26,674 nt of DNA from positions 56,960-83,633 of the forward strand of contig MU070005.1 in NCBI GenBank assembly GCA_002284615.2, written 5' to 3'. The position numbers were made by a program, and so were the translations under genes. Source of the DNA: Dunaliella salina (taxonomy: Eukaryota; Chlorophyta; Chlorophyceae; Chlamydomonadales; Dunaliellaceae). The notes below the pieces were generated by a model. That model did no database searches and was not told the origin of the DNA. It was given only the letters and a program-made list of their open reading frames with translations. Below, in pieces: positions 25,940-26,674 of this stretch. Each line of letters begins with the position of its first letter. Position 1 is the stretch's first letter.

Positions 25940-26061
25940 CTGCGGTAGGTGGTTCCACAGGATCCGATGGTTGTACAGCGGCAGCGAAGCAATGACAGTT
26001 GTGCGCACCAACTGAGCTGCGCAGCCGAAGAGCTGTCCACCAGCGAGTGACCAAGGTAGTA
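25940..26061 (-). CDS. Possible upstream exon of the host gene
   Basis: Acceptor CCTATATTGCAG (to 26062) and donor CCGCAG|GTTGTG (25939) give 122 bp that join the next exon in phase 2. It reads YYLGHSLVDSSSAAQLSWCA and QLSLLRCRCTTIGSC. The alternative frame over 25950-26243 reads MIGRIPSNANKLWQPHLSPL and VSYIAVLPWSLAGGQLFGC, which also looks protein-like, so frame and exon limits are unsettled. The gene's start is not in view. Confidence 0.35.
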
Positions 26062-26243
26062 CTGCAATATAGGACACGCGGGATCCACCAACAGCAACAC
26101 TAGCAGTGCAGGGAAGAGGAGAGAGGTGGGGTTGCCACAGTTTGTTGGCATTGGAAGGGATACGTCCAATCATTGCAAATCCTTGAATTTTGTGCTTGAT
26201 CATGGCACTCACATGTGCATACGCAAAAATGTAAGTGGCCAGC

Positions 26244-26565
26244 CTGTAATAAGATCGGGCGTGCATGCCATTTTCATGGTGCAAAATCAAGCATGCTGGG
26301 CGTCTTGCACTGCCGGGGCCTTACAGGGATTACGGACACCTCTGAAGCCATTCCACACTGTATTGCCACACATGGTGGCACTGCTTTTTTGCCACTCTGC
26401 TTTTGCACAGTGCCAGACAAACACACTGGAAGCAACAAAACAAAGGTGTTCAAAGCAGGCAGCTAGCTTGCAGGTGAAGCAAAGCTCAGAGCCATAATCC
26501 TGCTCACTCCCATAATGAAATAGGATAGATGTGAGCAGCAAGACTATGGCTAACGCACTCTTGCT
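26244..26565. other. No recognisable gene
   Basis: This probably lies upstream or in an intron of the minus-strand gene. Overlapping plus and minus frames show no motif. Confidence 0.4.
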
Positions 26566-26566
26566 G

Positions 26567-26674
<108 letters not shown>

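Overview
The window looks like nuclear DNA of a green alga in the Chlamydomonadales, of Dunaliella or volvocine type. Three things point there. The interstitial telomere repeat is the plant/algal TTTAGGG. A minus-strand host gene is broken by short GT-AG introns and is full of Gln, Ala, Glu and Pro runs encoded by CAG/GCN/GAG/CCN arrays. Two retroelement families match, from memory, protein families common in chlamydomonadalean genomes. The species is an inference; no rRNA, tRNA or organelle gene was found.

Left part (1-12 kb). A long, decayed retroelement (family A, copy 1, about 1100-4998) runs on the plus strand. It encodes, in order, a PHD-type zinc finger, a domain resembling Dam-like adenine methyltransferases, an RNase H with all four acidic residues, a CCHC knuckle and a PD-(D/E)XK-like nuclease. 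No reverse transcriptase is visible. A 285-bp fragment of a second family (B, a LINE) sits inside it, flanked by a 13-bp target duplication. Three exons with matching phases of an unrecognised gene follow (5707-8850); they carry two in-frame TGAs and a frameshift, and a family-B fragment lies in the first intron. After a run of satellites and polypurine DNA come two more family-A copies, head to head: minus 9480-10640 and plus 10650-11980. The plus copy is interrupted by a 110-bp head-to-head telomere-repeat block flanked by a 10-bp duplication.

Middle part (12-20 kb). This is mostly repeat wreckage: pieces of coding sequence sharing one leader, solo 3' ends of family A, two more family-B copies (15735-16952 and 17405-18216), a 153-bp tandem duplication, and a tRNA-like SINE candidate (19045-19245) whose 3' tail resembles that of family A.

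Right part (20.1-26.1 kb). One host gene on the minus strand can be traced through seven exons whose intron phases fit together. It predicts a large, probably nuclear, low-complexity protein of unknown function. A (CA)n-(CT)n-(GT)n tract of about 225 bp lies in its last intron. The window starts and ends in GT/CA microsatellite, so it may be a whole contig broken at repeats.
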